Assembly (NCBI RefSeq): GCF_022374935.2
Contig: NZ_CP092430.2
Coordinates: 4,154,001 to 4,218,000, forward strand
Length of the DNA: 64,000 nucleotides
DNA from: Mycolicibacter virginiensis
Lineage (GTDB): Bacteria > Actinomycetota > Actinomycetes > Mycobacteriales > Mycobacteriaceae
Direction: 5' to 3'
The position numbers and the translations under genes were made by a program. Every line of letters starts with the position of its first letter. The first letter of the stretch is position 1. The notes below the pieces were generated by a model. The model made no database searches and had not been told where the DNA came from. It worked only from the letters and a program-made list of their open reading frames with translations. This document shows, piece by piece, positions 19,382 to 28,675 of the stretch.

Positions 19382-20134
19382 CTATGAGCGGATGATCTGT
19401 CCGCCGTCGACGTTGAAGATCTGGCCGGTGATCCACGACGCCTGGTCCGACAGCAGGAACAGGCACATCGGGACGAGATCCTCCGGCGTGCCCATCCGGG
19501 CCAGCGGCAGCTGCTGGACCATCTGCTTGACGATGGCCTGCGGGGTGGTGACCCGGTTGGCCTCGGTGTCGATCGGGCCGGGTGCGATCGCGTTGATCCG
19601 GATGTTGCGCCAGCCCAGTTCGCGGGAGAGCTGCTGGGTCAGGCCGTTGACCCCAACCTTGGCCAGACCGTAGAAGTTCGAGTACACCCATGCCGCAGTG
19701 GAGGACTGGTTGACGATCGCGCCGCCGCCCCGCTTGGCCATGTGCTCGTAGACCGCCCGCGTGCAGATTAGTGCGCCGTCCAGATTCACCCGCATGAAGT
19801 TCTCGTAGTAGTCCCACGGCACGGTCAGCAGGCCGTCGAGCTTCATCCCGCCGAAGATCGCGGCGTTGTTGACCAGGTAGTCGATTCCGCCGAACTCGGC
19901 CACGGCCGCGTCCGCCATGGCCTGCGCCGATTCCAGGTCGGAGACGTCGACGCGCACCGCGATCGCCTTGCCGCCGTCGGCGACGATCTGATCCGCCACC
20001 GTCTTCGCGCCGTCGATGTTGATGTCAGCCACCACCACCGCGGCACCCTCGGCGGCGAGTGCCTGGGCGTAGGCCTGCCCGATACCGCCACCGGAGCCGG
20101 TGACGATAGCCACCTTGTCGTCGAATTGACCCAT
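19382..20134 (-). CDS. Short-chain dehydrogenase/reductase (Rv0769-like)
   Basis: 250 aa, a classical SDR. It has Thr-Gly-Ser-Gly-Gly-Gly-Ile-Gly at residues 12-19, Asn-Asn-Ala near 89, Ser-Ser-Thr before the active site, and Tyr-Gly-Leu-Ala-Lys. The C-terminus has the usual Gly-Gln-(Ile)-Phe-Asn-Val-Asp-Gly-Gly motif. AAGGAGA lies 7 nt before the ATG at 20134. It is the second gene of the aldA operon, 31 bp after the aldA stop. Confidence 0.9.
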   Translation of the reverse strand: MGQFDDKVAIVTGSGGGIGQAYAQALAAEGAAVVVADINIDGAKTVADQIVADGGKAIAVRVDVSDLESAQAMADAAVAEFGGIDYLVNNAAIFGGMKLDGLLTVPWDYYENFMRVNLDGALICTRAVYEHMAKRGGGAIVNQSSTAAWVYSNFYGLAKVGVNGLTQQLSRELGWRNIRINAIAPGPIDTEANRVTTPQAIVKQMVQQLPLARMGTPEDLVPMCLFLLSDQASWITGQIFNVDGGQIIRS

Positions 20135-20165
20135 CTGCTTGTTCTCCTTGATCCGGTACTAGTCG

Positions 20166-21635
20166 TTAGTTCGCTGCTGTCGCAATAGCTTTGATTTCCA
20201 GGTACTCCTCGAACCCGGCGACGCCCATCTCGCGGCCATTGCCGGACTGCTTGTAGCCACCGAACGGCATATCCGCGGAGTACCAGACCCCGCCGTTGAC
20301 GTTGACGGTGCCGGCCCGCAGTCGCGCCGCTACCCCCGCCGCCCGCTCGGCGTCGGCGCCATAGACGGTGGCGGACAACCCGTAGGGCGAGTCGTTGGCG
20401 ATGCGCACCGCGTCGTCGTCGCCGTCATGCGGAATCACGGTGAGCACGGGCCCGAAGATCTCCTCGCGAGCCACCCGCGCCTCGTTGGTCAGCCCGGCGA
20501 TCACGGTGGGCTCGATGAAGAAGCCGGCGGGCTGATCGGCGGGGCGACCGCCGCCGCAGGCGAACGTGCCGCCCTCGGCGATCGCCAGATCCAGGTAGCT
20601 CTGCACCCGGTCACGCTGGCGCGCGGAGATCACTGGGCCGCAGATGGTGCCGGCCTTCGACGGGTCACCGGCCTTGATCGAGCCCATGGTGCCGGCCGCG
20701 ATGGCGACCGCCTCGTCGTAGCGGGCCCGGGGCACCACCAGACGGGTGGTGATCGCGCAGCCCTGCCCGGCGTGCAGGCAGACCGAGAATCCCGCCACCG
20801 AGCACGCCGCGGCCAGGTCGGCGTCGTCGAGTACCAGGAAGGCGGACTTGCCACCCAACTCCAGGAACACCTTCTTGATGGTGGCAGCGGCGTCGGCCAT
20901 CACGCTGCGGCCGGTGGCGGTCGATCCGGTGAACGAAACCAAGTCCACCCGTGGGTCTTTGGCGAGCGTGGCACCCAGCGCGTGGTCGGTCGAGGTGACG
21001 ATGTTGACCACACCCGGCGGAATGTCGGTCTTCTCCGCGATCAGCTCTCCGAGCACCGCGGCGACCCACGGAGTATCGGGTGCGGGTTTGAGCACGACGG
21101 TGTTGCCTGCGGCCAGCGCCGGACCCAGCTTGGCCAAGTTGATCTGATGCGGGAAGTTCCACGGCGTGATGGCGCCGACGACGCCCACCGCCTCGCGCAC
21201 CACCGAGCGTCGCGTGGGGATACCCATCGGCGACGCCTGACCGAGATCCTGTGTCCACTCGTAGTTTTCGGCGGTGTCCGCGGCGAAGCTGAGGTCGTTG
21301 ATCGGCCCTTCCAGCTGCGCGCCGGCAGTCAGCATCCGGGGCGCGCCCACGTCGGCGATCGTCAGATCGCGAAGCTCCTCGACATGCTCGAGCATCGCGT
21401 CTCGCAACTGACGTACGCAGCGCACCCGCAGTTCGGTGTTGGTCGACCAGTCGGTCTCGTCGAATGCCCGGCGCGCTGCGCCGATCGCGCGATCCATGTC
21501 GGCGGCGTCGGCGTTGGCCGCCTCACCGAGCACCTCTTCGGTGGCCGGGTTGATTGTGGCGAAGCCGCCGGCTCCGCCCGAGGTCAGCTTGCCGTCGATA
21601 AGCAGCCGGCTCACGCCGTCAGCCAGTAGCGCCAT
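20166..21635 (-). CDS. aldA: NAD(P)-dependent aldehyde dehydrogenase (Rv0768/AldA-like)
   Basis: 489 aa. The catalytic Cys293 is in Gly-Gln-Gly-Cys and the general base Glu259 in Leu-Glu-Leu-Gly-Gly-Lys. Pro-Trp-Asn-Phe-Pro and Phe-Thr-Gly-Ser-Thr mark the cofactor site. It oxidises aldehydes to acids; neighbours suggest hydroxy/keto or steroid-like intermediates. The ATG at 21635 has GGGAG with 7-nt spacing, while the long upstream extension of the open frame overlaps the divergent TetR gene and is not coding. One GGACACATGTCC site lies 55 bp upstream. Confidence 0.92.
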   Translation of the reverse strand: MALLADGVSRLLIDGKLTSGGAGGFATINPATEEVLGEAANADAADMDRAIGAARRAFDETDWSTNTELRVRCVRQLRDAMLEHVEELRDLTIADVGAPRMLTAGAQLEGPINDLSFAADTAENYEWTQDLGQASPMGIPTRRSVVREAVGVVGAITPWNFPHQINLAKLGPALAAGNTVVLKPAPDTPWVAAVLGELIAEKTDIPPGVVNIVTSTDHALGATLAKDPRVDLVSFTGSTATGRSVMADAAATIKKVFLELGGKSAFLVLDDADLAAACSVAGFSVCLHAGQGCAITTRLVVPRARYDEAVAIAAGTMGSIKAGDPSKAGTICGPVISARQRDRVQSYLDLAIAEGGTFACGGGRPADQPAGFFIEPTVIAGLTNEARVAREEIFGPVLTVIPHDGDDDAVRIANDSPYGLSATVYGADAERAAGVAARLRAGTVNVNGGVWYSADMPFGGYKQSGNGREMGVAGFEEYLEIKAIATAAN

Positions 21636-21689
21636 CGTCTCACTCCCGCAGCTTGGTCGCAGTCCCCCGTGAAGAAACACTGCGAAAAT

Positions 21690-21701
21690 GGACACATGTC
21701 C
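21690..21701. promoter_or_regulatory. Operator-like inverted repeat A (aldA side)
   Basis: GGACA-CA-TGTCC lies 55-66 bp upstream of the aldA ATG. Its half-sites are identical to those of the perfect palindrome at 21813-21824. Two matching sites in one divergent promoter region next to a TetR gene indicate autoregulation plus control of aldA; binding is inferred. Confidence 0.6.
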
Positions 21702-21806
21702 GTTATCACCGGCTCGAACCCTAGACCCAGAGTTGGCGCCCCCGCAACCCTCTTGGCCTGAAACCGTTGTTTCCCAGGGGACTTGCCTAACAAATCCACC
21801 TTCAGC

Positions 21807-21824
21807 TACGTTGGACACGTGTCC
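21807..21824 (+). promoter_or_regulatory. Leaderless promoter with overlapping operator B
   Basis: The -10 hexamer TACGTT (21807-21812) is followed after six bases by the GTG at 21819, the spacing expected for a leaderless mycobacterial transcript. The perfect palindrome GGACACGTGTCC (21813-21824) covers the predicted start site and the start codon, so a bound regulator would block transcription. Confidence 0.6.
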
Positions 21825-22457
21825 AGCGAATCGGTGGCGGCAGTCACATCGACGAACGCTGCCTTTCCCGACCCCGCAACTCCTGGCGCCACACCCGCTC
21901 CCCGGAACCGGCGCCAGGAGGAGACCTTCCGCAAGGTGCTGCGCGCGGGCGTCGAAATGCTGCGGGAGAAGTCCTACGCAGACCTGACCGTGCGCGCCGT
22001 CGCTGCGCGCGCCAAGGTCGCCCCGGCGACCGCCTACACCTACTTCTCCTCCAAGAACCATCTGATCGCCGAGGTGTATCTGGACCTGGTTCGTCAGGTC
22101 CCGTACTTCACCGACGTCAACGAGCCGATGCCGAGTCGGGTCAACCAGGCGCTGCGGCACCTGGCACTGGTGGTCGCCGACGAGCCCGAGGTCGCGGCGG
22201 CCTGCACGGCGGCACTGCTCAGCGGCAACAGCGACCCAGCGGTCCGCACGGTGCGCGACCGGATCGGCGCGGAGATCCACCGCCGCATCGTCTCGGCGTT
22301 CGGCCCGGACGCGGACCCCCAGAAGGTCTCTGCCCTGGAGATGACCTTCTTCGGCGCTCTGGTCAACGCCGGCAGCGGCGCTTTCACCTACCACCAGATC
22401 ACCGATCGGCTGGCCTACGTCGTCAGCCTGATCCTCGAATCAGGAGCACCACGATGA
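21819..22457 (+). CDS. TetR family regulator of the CYP51 locus (Rv0767c-like)
   Basis: 212 aa from the GTG at 21819, close to the 213 aa I recall for Rv0767c. A Pro/Ala-rich N-tail precedes the helix-turn-helix (about residues 30-76), which ends in Ala-Tyr-Thr-Tyr-Phe-Ser-Ser-Lys-Asn-His-Leu. The C-terminal helical domain is the ligand pocket. A TTG at 21783 and a GTG at 21834 are alternative starts. The gene overlaps CYP123 by four bases (ATGA), so it is translationally coupled and encoded in the operon it probably represses. Confidence 0.88.
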   Translation: MSSESVAAVTSTNAAFPDPATPGATPAPRNRRQEETFRKVLRAGVEMLREKSYADLTVRAVAARAKVAPATAYTYFSSKNHLIAEVYLDLVRQVPYFTDVNEPMPSRVNQALRHLALVVADEPEVAAACTAALLSGNSDPAVRTVRDRIGAEIHRRIVSAFGPDADPQKVSALEMTFFGALVNAGSGAFTYHQITDRLAYVVSLILESGAPR

Positions 22458-23680
22458 GCCTGCAGACGGAGACTTCCAAGCCACCGGTCCTCAACCCCTA
22501 CGACTACGACTTCCACGAGGACCCGTTCCCCTACTACCGGCGGCTGCGCGACGAGGCCCCGGTGTACCGCAACGAAGAGCTCGATTTCTGGGCGATCTCA
22601 CGTCACCAGGACGTGCTGCACGGGTTCCGCAACAGCGAAGCGCTGTCCAACCGGGACGGGGTATCCCTGGACCCGGTCTCCCGCGGCCCCCACGCCCAGC
22701 TGGTGATGTCGTTCTTGGCGATGGACGATCCGCAGCACCTGCGGCTTCGCACCCTGGTGTCCAAGGGCTTCACCCCGCGCCGGATCCGCGAGCTCGAACC
22801 CCAGGTGGTTCGGCTGGCGCGCCAGCATCTCGACAGCGCGATCCAGCCCGGCTCCGACGGCACCTGCTCGTTCGACTTCATCAATGACTTCGCCGGCAAG
22901 CTGCCGATGGACGTCATCTCCGAGCTGATGGGTGTGCCGGAGGCCGACCGGGCCCGCATCCGGGAGCTCGCCGACGGGGTGCTGCACCGCGAAGACGGGG
23001 TGACCGATGTGCCCCAGTCGGCGATCCAGGCGTCGGTAGATCTGATGACCTACTACAACGCGATGATCGCCGACTTCAAGAAGAACCCGGCAGACAACCT
23101 CACCTCCGCACTGCTGGAGACCGAGGTCGACGGCGACCGGCTTGGCGACCAGGAGATCCTGGCGTTCTTGTTCTTGATGGTGATCGCCGGCAACGAGACC
23201 ACCACCAAGCTGCTCGGCAGCTCCGTCTACTGGGGCCATCGCAACCGCGACCAGCTGACGTCGGTGTTCGCCGACCGCTCCCGGATCCCGCTGTGGGTCG
23301 AGGAGACCCTGCGCTACGACACCCCGAGCCAGATCCTGGCCCGCACCGTCGCGGAGGACTACACGCTGCACGGCACCACCATTCCGGCCGACTCGGTGGT
23401 GCTGTTGTTGCCCGGTTCCGGAAACCGTGACGAGCGGGTCTTCGACGACCCCGACGCCTTCCGGATCGGACGCGACATCGGTTCCAAGCTGCTCAGTTTC
23501 GGCAGCGGCGCCCACTTCTGCCTCGGCGCACATCTGGCCCGGATGGAGGCCCGGGTGGCGCTCGACGAACTTTTCAGCCGGATCAGCGACTACCAGGTCG
23601 ACGAGGCCAACGCCGTGCGGGTGCATTCATCCAACGTGCGCGGCTTCGCCGACCTCCCGATCACCGTCAAGGAGGCATAA
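22454..23680 (+). CDS. cyp123: Cytochrome P450, CYP123-like
   Basis: 408 aa. It has the I-helix Ala-Gly-Asn-Glu-Thr-Thr-Thr, the K-helix Glu-Glu-Thr-Leu-Arg and the haem loop Phe-Gly-Ser-Gly-Ala-His-Phe-Cys356-Leu-Gly. These are complete signatures of a class I bacterial P450 that takes electrons from a ferredoxin. GGAG lies 7 nt before the ATG, which overlaps the TetR stop. Position directly before the SDR and CYP51 matches Rv0766c (CYP123). The substrate is unknown; linkage to CYP51 suggests sterol or lipid oxidation (inference). Confidence 0.92.
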   Translation: MSLQTETSKPPVLNPYDYDFHEDPFPYYRRLRDEAPVYRNEELDFWAISRHQDVLHGFRNSEALSNRDGVSLDPVSRGPHAQLVMSFLAMDDPQHLRLRTLVSKGFTPRRIRELEPQVVRLARQHLDSAIQPGSDGTCSFDFINDFAGKLPMDVISELMGVPEADRARIRELADGVLHREDGVTDVPQSAIQASVDLMTYYNAMIADFKKNPADNLTSALLETEVDGDRLGDQEILAFLFLMVIAGNETTTKLLGSSVYWGHRNRDQLTSVFADRSRIPLWVEETLRYDTPSQILARTVAEDYTLHGTTIPADSVVLLLPGSGNRDERVFDDPDAFRIGRDIGSKLLSFGSGAHFCLGAHLARMEARVALDELFSRISDYQVDEANAVRVHSSNVRGFADLPITVKEA

Positions 23681-24508
23681 ATGCCACGTTTCGACCCATC
23701 CCCGGACCGGCGGCCCGCCATCGTCACTGGCGCATCCTCCGGTATCGGCGCCGCCACCGCAGAAGAATTGGCGCGCCGCGGATTCCCCGTCGCACTCGGT
23801 GCCCGACGTACCGACAAACTCGCCGACCTGGTCAGCAAGATCCGGGACAACGGCGGCGAGGCGGTCGCGTTCCCGCTCGACGTCACCGACGCCGACTCCG
23901 TGAAATCCTTTGTGGCGTCCAGCATCGATGCGTTGGGCGAGATCGAGTTGCTGGTCTCCGGTGCCGGCGACATGTTCCCCGGACGCATTCACGAGCTGCC
24001 CACCGAGGCGTTCAACGACCAGATCCAGGTACATCTGATCGGCGCCAACCGGCTGGCCACCGCGGTGCTGCCGGACATGGTCGCCCGCCAACGCGGCGAC
24101 GTGATCTTCGTCGGCTCCGACGTGGCATTGCAGCAGCGTCCGCACATGGGCGCCTACGGCGCGGCCAAGGCCGCGCTGGTCGCGATGGTGCACAACCTGC
24201 GGATGGAGTTGGAGGGCACCGGAGTACGCGCTTCCATCGTCCACCCCGGTCCGACCCTGACCGAGATGGGCTGGAAGCTGTCCGCCGAGCAGGTGGGTCC
24301 GATGCTCGAGGACTGGGCCAAGTGGGGCCAGGCTCGGCACAGCTACTTCCTTCGGCCGCAAGACCTGGCTCGCGCCATCGCATTCGTCGCCGAAACTCCG
24401 CGCGGCGCGCACATCGTCGACATGGAGGTGCAGCCGGAGGCCCCGCTGCGCGACACCGACTCCGATCGCCAGAACCTGCAACTGGGCGAGGAAGGAATGC
24501 CGAAATGA
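23681..24508 (+). CDS. Short-chain dehydrogenase/reductase (Rv0765c-like)
   Basis: 275 aa. It has Thr-Gly-Ala-Ser-Ser-Gly-Ile-Gly at residues 16-23, Ser-Gly-Ala-Gly in place of Asn-Asn-Ala-Gly, Ser-Asp-Val before the active site, and Tyr-Gly-Ala-Ala-Lys. The ATG follows the CYP123 stop with no gap (TAAATG), with GGAGG eight bases upstream of the ATG. It lies between CYP123 and CYP51, a position that suggests it acts on an alcohol or ketone made by one of the P450s. Confidence 0.9.
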   Translation: MPRFDPSPDRRPAIVTGASSGIGAATAEELARRGFPVALGARRTDKLADLVSKIRDNGGEAVAFPLDVTDADSVKSFVASSIDALGEIELLVSGAGDMFPGRIHELPTEAFNDQIQVHLIGANRLATAVLPDMVARQRGDVIFVGSDVALQQRPHMGAYGAAKAALVAMVHNLRMELEGTGVRASIVHPGPTLTEMGWKLSAEQVGPMLEDWAKWGQARHSYFLRPQDLARAIAFVAETPRGAHIVDMEVQPEAPLRDTDSDRQNLQLGEEGMPK

Positions 24509-24570
24509 GCCGCGACATCGACGATGCCGCCAGCGGAGCTCGCGTAGCTGGCGGAGGAGGAGTGGCGCCA

Positions 24571-26155
<1,585 letters not shown>

Positions 26156-26157
26156 AC

Positions 26158-26703
26158 ATGGCGTCTTTTTCCCGCGAACAGCTCGATGACTGGGTCGAGC
26201 GCTGGTTGCAGGCCAACCGCGACGCCGAAGCGGCCGGCGACTGGCGGCCGCTGGCCGACTTCTACGCCGATGACGCCACCTACGGCTGGAACATCGGCCC
26301 GAAAGAGGACGTCATGTGCGTCGGGATCGACGAGATCCGCGACATCGCACTGGGTCTGGAGATGGAAGGGCTGGACAACTGGCAGTACCCCTACCAAAAG
26401 GTGCTCATCGACGACAAACAGGGCGAGATCGTCGGGTTCTGGAAGCAGGTCGCGACGGACGCAGACGGTGTCGAGTCGGAGATCTACGGCATCGGTGGCA
26501 GCTGGTTTCGCCTCAACGCCGACGCGAAGATCGAATGGCAGCGTGACTTCTTCGACTTCGGTCACGTCCAGAAGCTCTACCTGGACCTGATGACCGCCGG
26601 CAAGCTCTCCAGCGGAATGCAGAAGCGAATCGAGCGCAGCCTGGCCGGCGAGAAGCTGCCCGGCTACTACCCGCTGGGAACAGCTCCGGTTCCACTCTGG
26701 TAG
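26158..26703 (+). CDS. NTF2/SnoaL-like protein (Rv0762c-like)
   Basis: 181 aa, the length I recall for Rv0762c. It starts with an amphipathic helix and a Trp-x-x-Ala-Asn-Arg-Asp-Ala-Glu segment, then Phe-Tyr-Ala-Asp-Asp-Ala-Thr-Tyr. This is typical of the cone-shaped NTF2-like fold of ketosteroid isomerases and SnoaL cyclases. A long C-terminal helix follows. The ATG is 2 bp after the ferredoxin stop. A small-molecule binding or isomerase role on a sterol-like product is possible but not shown by catalytic residues I can identify. Confidence 0.82.
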   Translation: MASFSREQLDDWVERWLQANRDAEAAGDWRPLADFYADDATYGWNIGPKEDVMCVGIDEIRDIALGLEMEGLDNWQYPYQKVLIDDKQGEIVGFWKQVATDADGVESEIYGIGGSWFRLNADAKIEWQRDFFDFGHVQKLYLDLMTAGKLSSGMQKRIERSLAGEKLPGYYPLGTAPVPLW

Positions 26704-26728
26704 AACACCACTCACTCCAGGAGAACTC

Positions 26729-27811
26729 GTGGCCATACGCGTCGCCCTGATCGGTACCGGCAACGCCGGGCGCATCGCCCTGCGCGGCCTGATCACCAAT
26801 CCCGCCTACGAGCTCACCGGAGTGTGGGTCTCGACGGCAGCCAAGGTGGGCAAGGATGCCGGCGAGCTCGCCGGTCTCGACCTTCGCACCGGCATCACCG
26901 CCACCGACGACTTCGAGACGATCATCGACGCCAAGCCCGAGGCCGCGGTCTACTGCGCGATGGGTGACACTCGGCTACCCGACGCTCTCAAAGACGTCTG
27001 CCGCCTACTGGCCGCCGGCATCAATGTCATCGGAACCGCCCCGGGGGTGCTGCAGTACCCCTGGGGCGTCATCCCGGACAAGTTCATCGCGCCCATCGAA
27101 GATGCGGCCCGACAGGGCAATTCGAGCGTCTACGTCAACGGTGTCGATCCCGGTTTCGTCACCGATATGGTCCCGCTGGCCTTCGCCAGCACCTGCCAAC
27201 GCATTGAGCAGATCCGTTGTCTGGAGATCGCCGATTACGCGACCTACGACGGCGCCGAGGTCATGTTCGACGTGATGGGCTTCGGCAATTCGCTCGACAA
27301 CGTGCCGATGCTGCTGCAACCGGGCATCTTGAGCATCGCCTGGGGCGCGACAATTCGCGAGCTGGCTGCCGGGTTGGGCGTGACCCTGGACGCCATCACT
27401 GACTCATCGGAGCGCGAGCCGGCGCCCGAGGCCTTCGATATCGCCGCCGGCCATATCCCCAAAGGCGGTGTCGCCGCACTCAAGTTCGAGATCAACGGCA
27501 TCGTCGACGGCAAGCCGCTGATCGTGGTCGAGCACGTCACCCGGCTGCGCAGCGACCTGCGGCCGGACTGGGCTCAGCCGGCACAGCCGGGCGGCTCCTA
27601 TCGCGTGGAGATCACCGGCGAACCCTCCTACACCGTCGACATCTGCCCCACCAGCGGGCACGGCGATCACAACTACGCCGCGATCGCGGTCGGTGTTGGC
27701 CGCGTGGTCAACGCGATTCCGGCCGTCGTCGCCGCACCGGCCGGCATCGTGACCACCCTCGACCTGCCATTGGTCGGCGCGCCCGCCGTCATCGCGGGAA
27801 CCGGCGACTGA
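26729..27811 (+). CDS. Dihydrodipicolinate-reductase-like NAD(P)H oxidoreductase
   Basis: 360 aa. The GTG at 26729 has AGGAG seven bases upstream. The N-terminal Rossmann fold reads Val-Ala-Leu-Ile-Gly-Thr-Gly-Asn-Ala-Gly (residues 5-14), followed by Tyr-Cys-Ala-Met-Gly-Asp-Thr and Gly-Thr-Ala-Pro-Gly. The length and C-terminal domain fit the DapB-related amine/oxo-acid dehydrogenase-like family, not the ~245-aa lysine-pathway DapB. The gene sits inside the CYP51 operon, 25 bp after the NTF2-like gene. As I recall, M. tuberculosis has no gene here between Rv0762c and adhB. The substrate is unknown. Confidence 0.8.
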   Translation: MAIRVALIGTGNAGRIALRGLITNPAYELTGVWVSTAAKVGKDAGELAGLDLRTGITATDDFETIIDAKPEAAVYCAMGDTRLPDALKDVCRLLAAGINVIGTAPGVLQYPWGVIPDKFIAPIEDAARQGNSSVYVNGVDPGFVTDMVPLAFASTCQRIEQIRCLEIADYATYDGAEVMFDVMGFGNSLDNVPMLLQPGILSIAWGATIRELAAGLGVTLDAITDSSEREPAPEAFDIAAGHIPKGGVAALKFEINGIVDGKPLIVVEHVTRLRSDLRPDWAQPAQPGGSYRVEITGEPSYTVDICPTSGHGDHNYAAIAVGVGRVVNAIPAVVAAPAGIVTTLDLPLVGAPAVIAGTGD

Positions 27812-27857
27812 GACACCGAAGACAACCACCAGCACTGGACTGAAAGGCGGAATGCGC

Positions 27858-28598
27858 ATGGGGCGTGTAGACGACAAGGTAGCCCTGATCAGCGGGGGTG
27901 CGCGCGGTATGGGCGCGGCTGACGCCCGGATGTTGGTCGACGAGGGCGCCAAGGTGGTCATCGGCGATGTGCTGGACGAAGAGGGCGCGGCGCTCGCGGC
28001 AGAACTGGGTGACGCCGCCCGCTATGTGCATCTCGATGTCCGGGACCCGGAGCAGTGGGCCGCCGCGGTGAGCGTCGCGGTCGAGACGTTCGGGAAGCTG
28101 AACGTGTTGGTCAACAATGCCGGGACCGTCGCACTGGGGCCGCTGCGCAAGTTCGATCTGGACCAGTGGCACAACGTCATTGACGTGAATCTCAACGGCA
28201 CATTCCTGGGGATGCGCGCCTCCATCGATTCGATGATCGCCGCCGGCGGCGGATCCATCATCAATGTGTCCTCGATCGAGGGTCTGCGCGGTGCACCTTT
28301 TGTGCACCCCTATGTGGCCTCGAAATGGGCGGTGCGCGGACTGACCAAGTCCGCCGCTCTCGAACTGGCCCGCCACAACATTCGGGTCAACTCGCTGCAC
28401 CCCGGGTTCATCCGCACCCCGATGACCGAGCATCTGCCAGAGGACATGGTGACCATTCCGCTGGGGCGGCCCGGCACCTCCGACGAAGTCGCGACCTTCG
28501 TGCTGTTCTTGGCCAGCGACGAGTCTTCCTACGCCACAGGCTCGGAGTTCGTCATGGACGGCGGTCTGGTCACCGATGTTCCGCACAAAAATGGTTGA
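27858..28598 (+). CDS. SDR similar to 3-alpha/20-beta-hydroxysteroid dehydrogenase (FabG3-like)
   Basis: 246 aa. It has Ser-Gly-Gly-Ala-Arg-Gly-Met-Gly (residues 12-19), Leu-Val-Asn-Asn-Ala-Gly, Ser-Ser-Ile-Glu-Gly and Tyr-Val-Ala-Ser-Lys, ending with Phe-Val-Met-Asp-Gly-Gly. It aligns from memory with Rv2002 (FabG3), an NADH-dependent hydroxysteroid dehydrogenase. The ATG at 27858 is preferred over 27852 because AGGCGG is 7 nt upstream and the N-terminus then matches that family. It closes the TetR-CYP123-CYP51 operon, since a strong inverted repeat follows its stop. Confidence 0.88.
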   Translation: MGRVDDKVALISGGARGMGAADARMLVDEGAKVVIGDVLDEEGAALAAELGDAARYVHLDVRDPEQWAAAVSVAVETFGKLNVLVNNAGTVALGPLRKFDLDQWHNVIDVNLNGTFLGMRASIDSMIAAGGGSIINVSSIEGLRGAPFVHPYVASKWAVRGLTKSAALELARHNIRVNSLHPGFIRTPMTEHLPEDMVTIPLGRPGTSDEVATFVLFLASDESSYATGSEFVMDGGLVTDVPHKNG

Positions 28599-28600
28599 CA

Positions 28601-28637
28601 CTCGGTCATACACCTAGCCATCATGTGTATGCCCGAG
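28601..28637. promoter_or_regulatory. 13-bp inverted repeat upstream of the CYP125-like gene
   Basis: CTCGGTCATACAC (28601-28613) and GTGTATGCCCGAG (28625-28637) pair at 12 of 13 positions, with an 11-bp spacer. It begins 3 bp after the SDR stop and ends 38 bp before the P450 start. It has no T-tract, so it may be an operator for the P450 gene, a terminator of the upstream operon, or both. Confidence 0.55.
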
Positions 28638-28675
28638 CGTGGTTCATGCTCCAGTGACAACCAAAGGTGTTCGTC

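Noticed and set aside
20166..22394. 742-codon minus-strand frame as one fused protein
   Set aside because: Only the part from 21635 down is aldehyde dehydrogenase; the rest is antisense to the TetR gene and the operators.
24505..24507. ATG overlapping the SDR stop as the CYP51 start
   Set aside because: The ATG at 24571 has a very strong ribosome-binding site and gives the exact length of M. tuberculosis CYP51; the 22-residue extension is low-complexity.
28595..28600. TTGACA -35 box for the CYP125-like gene
   Set aside because: It overlaps the upstream stop codon, and no -10 TANNNT lies at 16-19 bp spacing.
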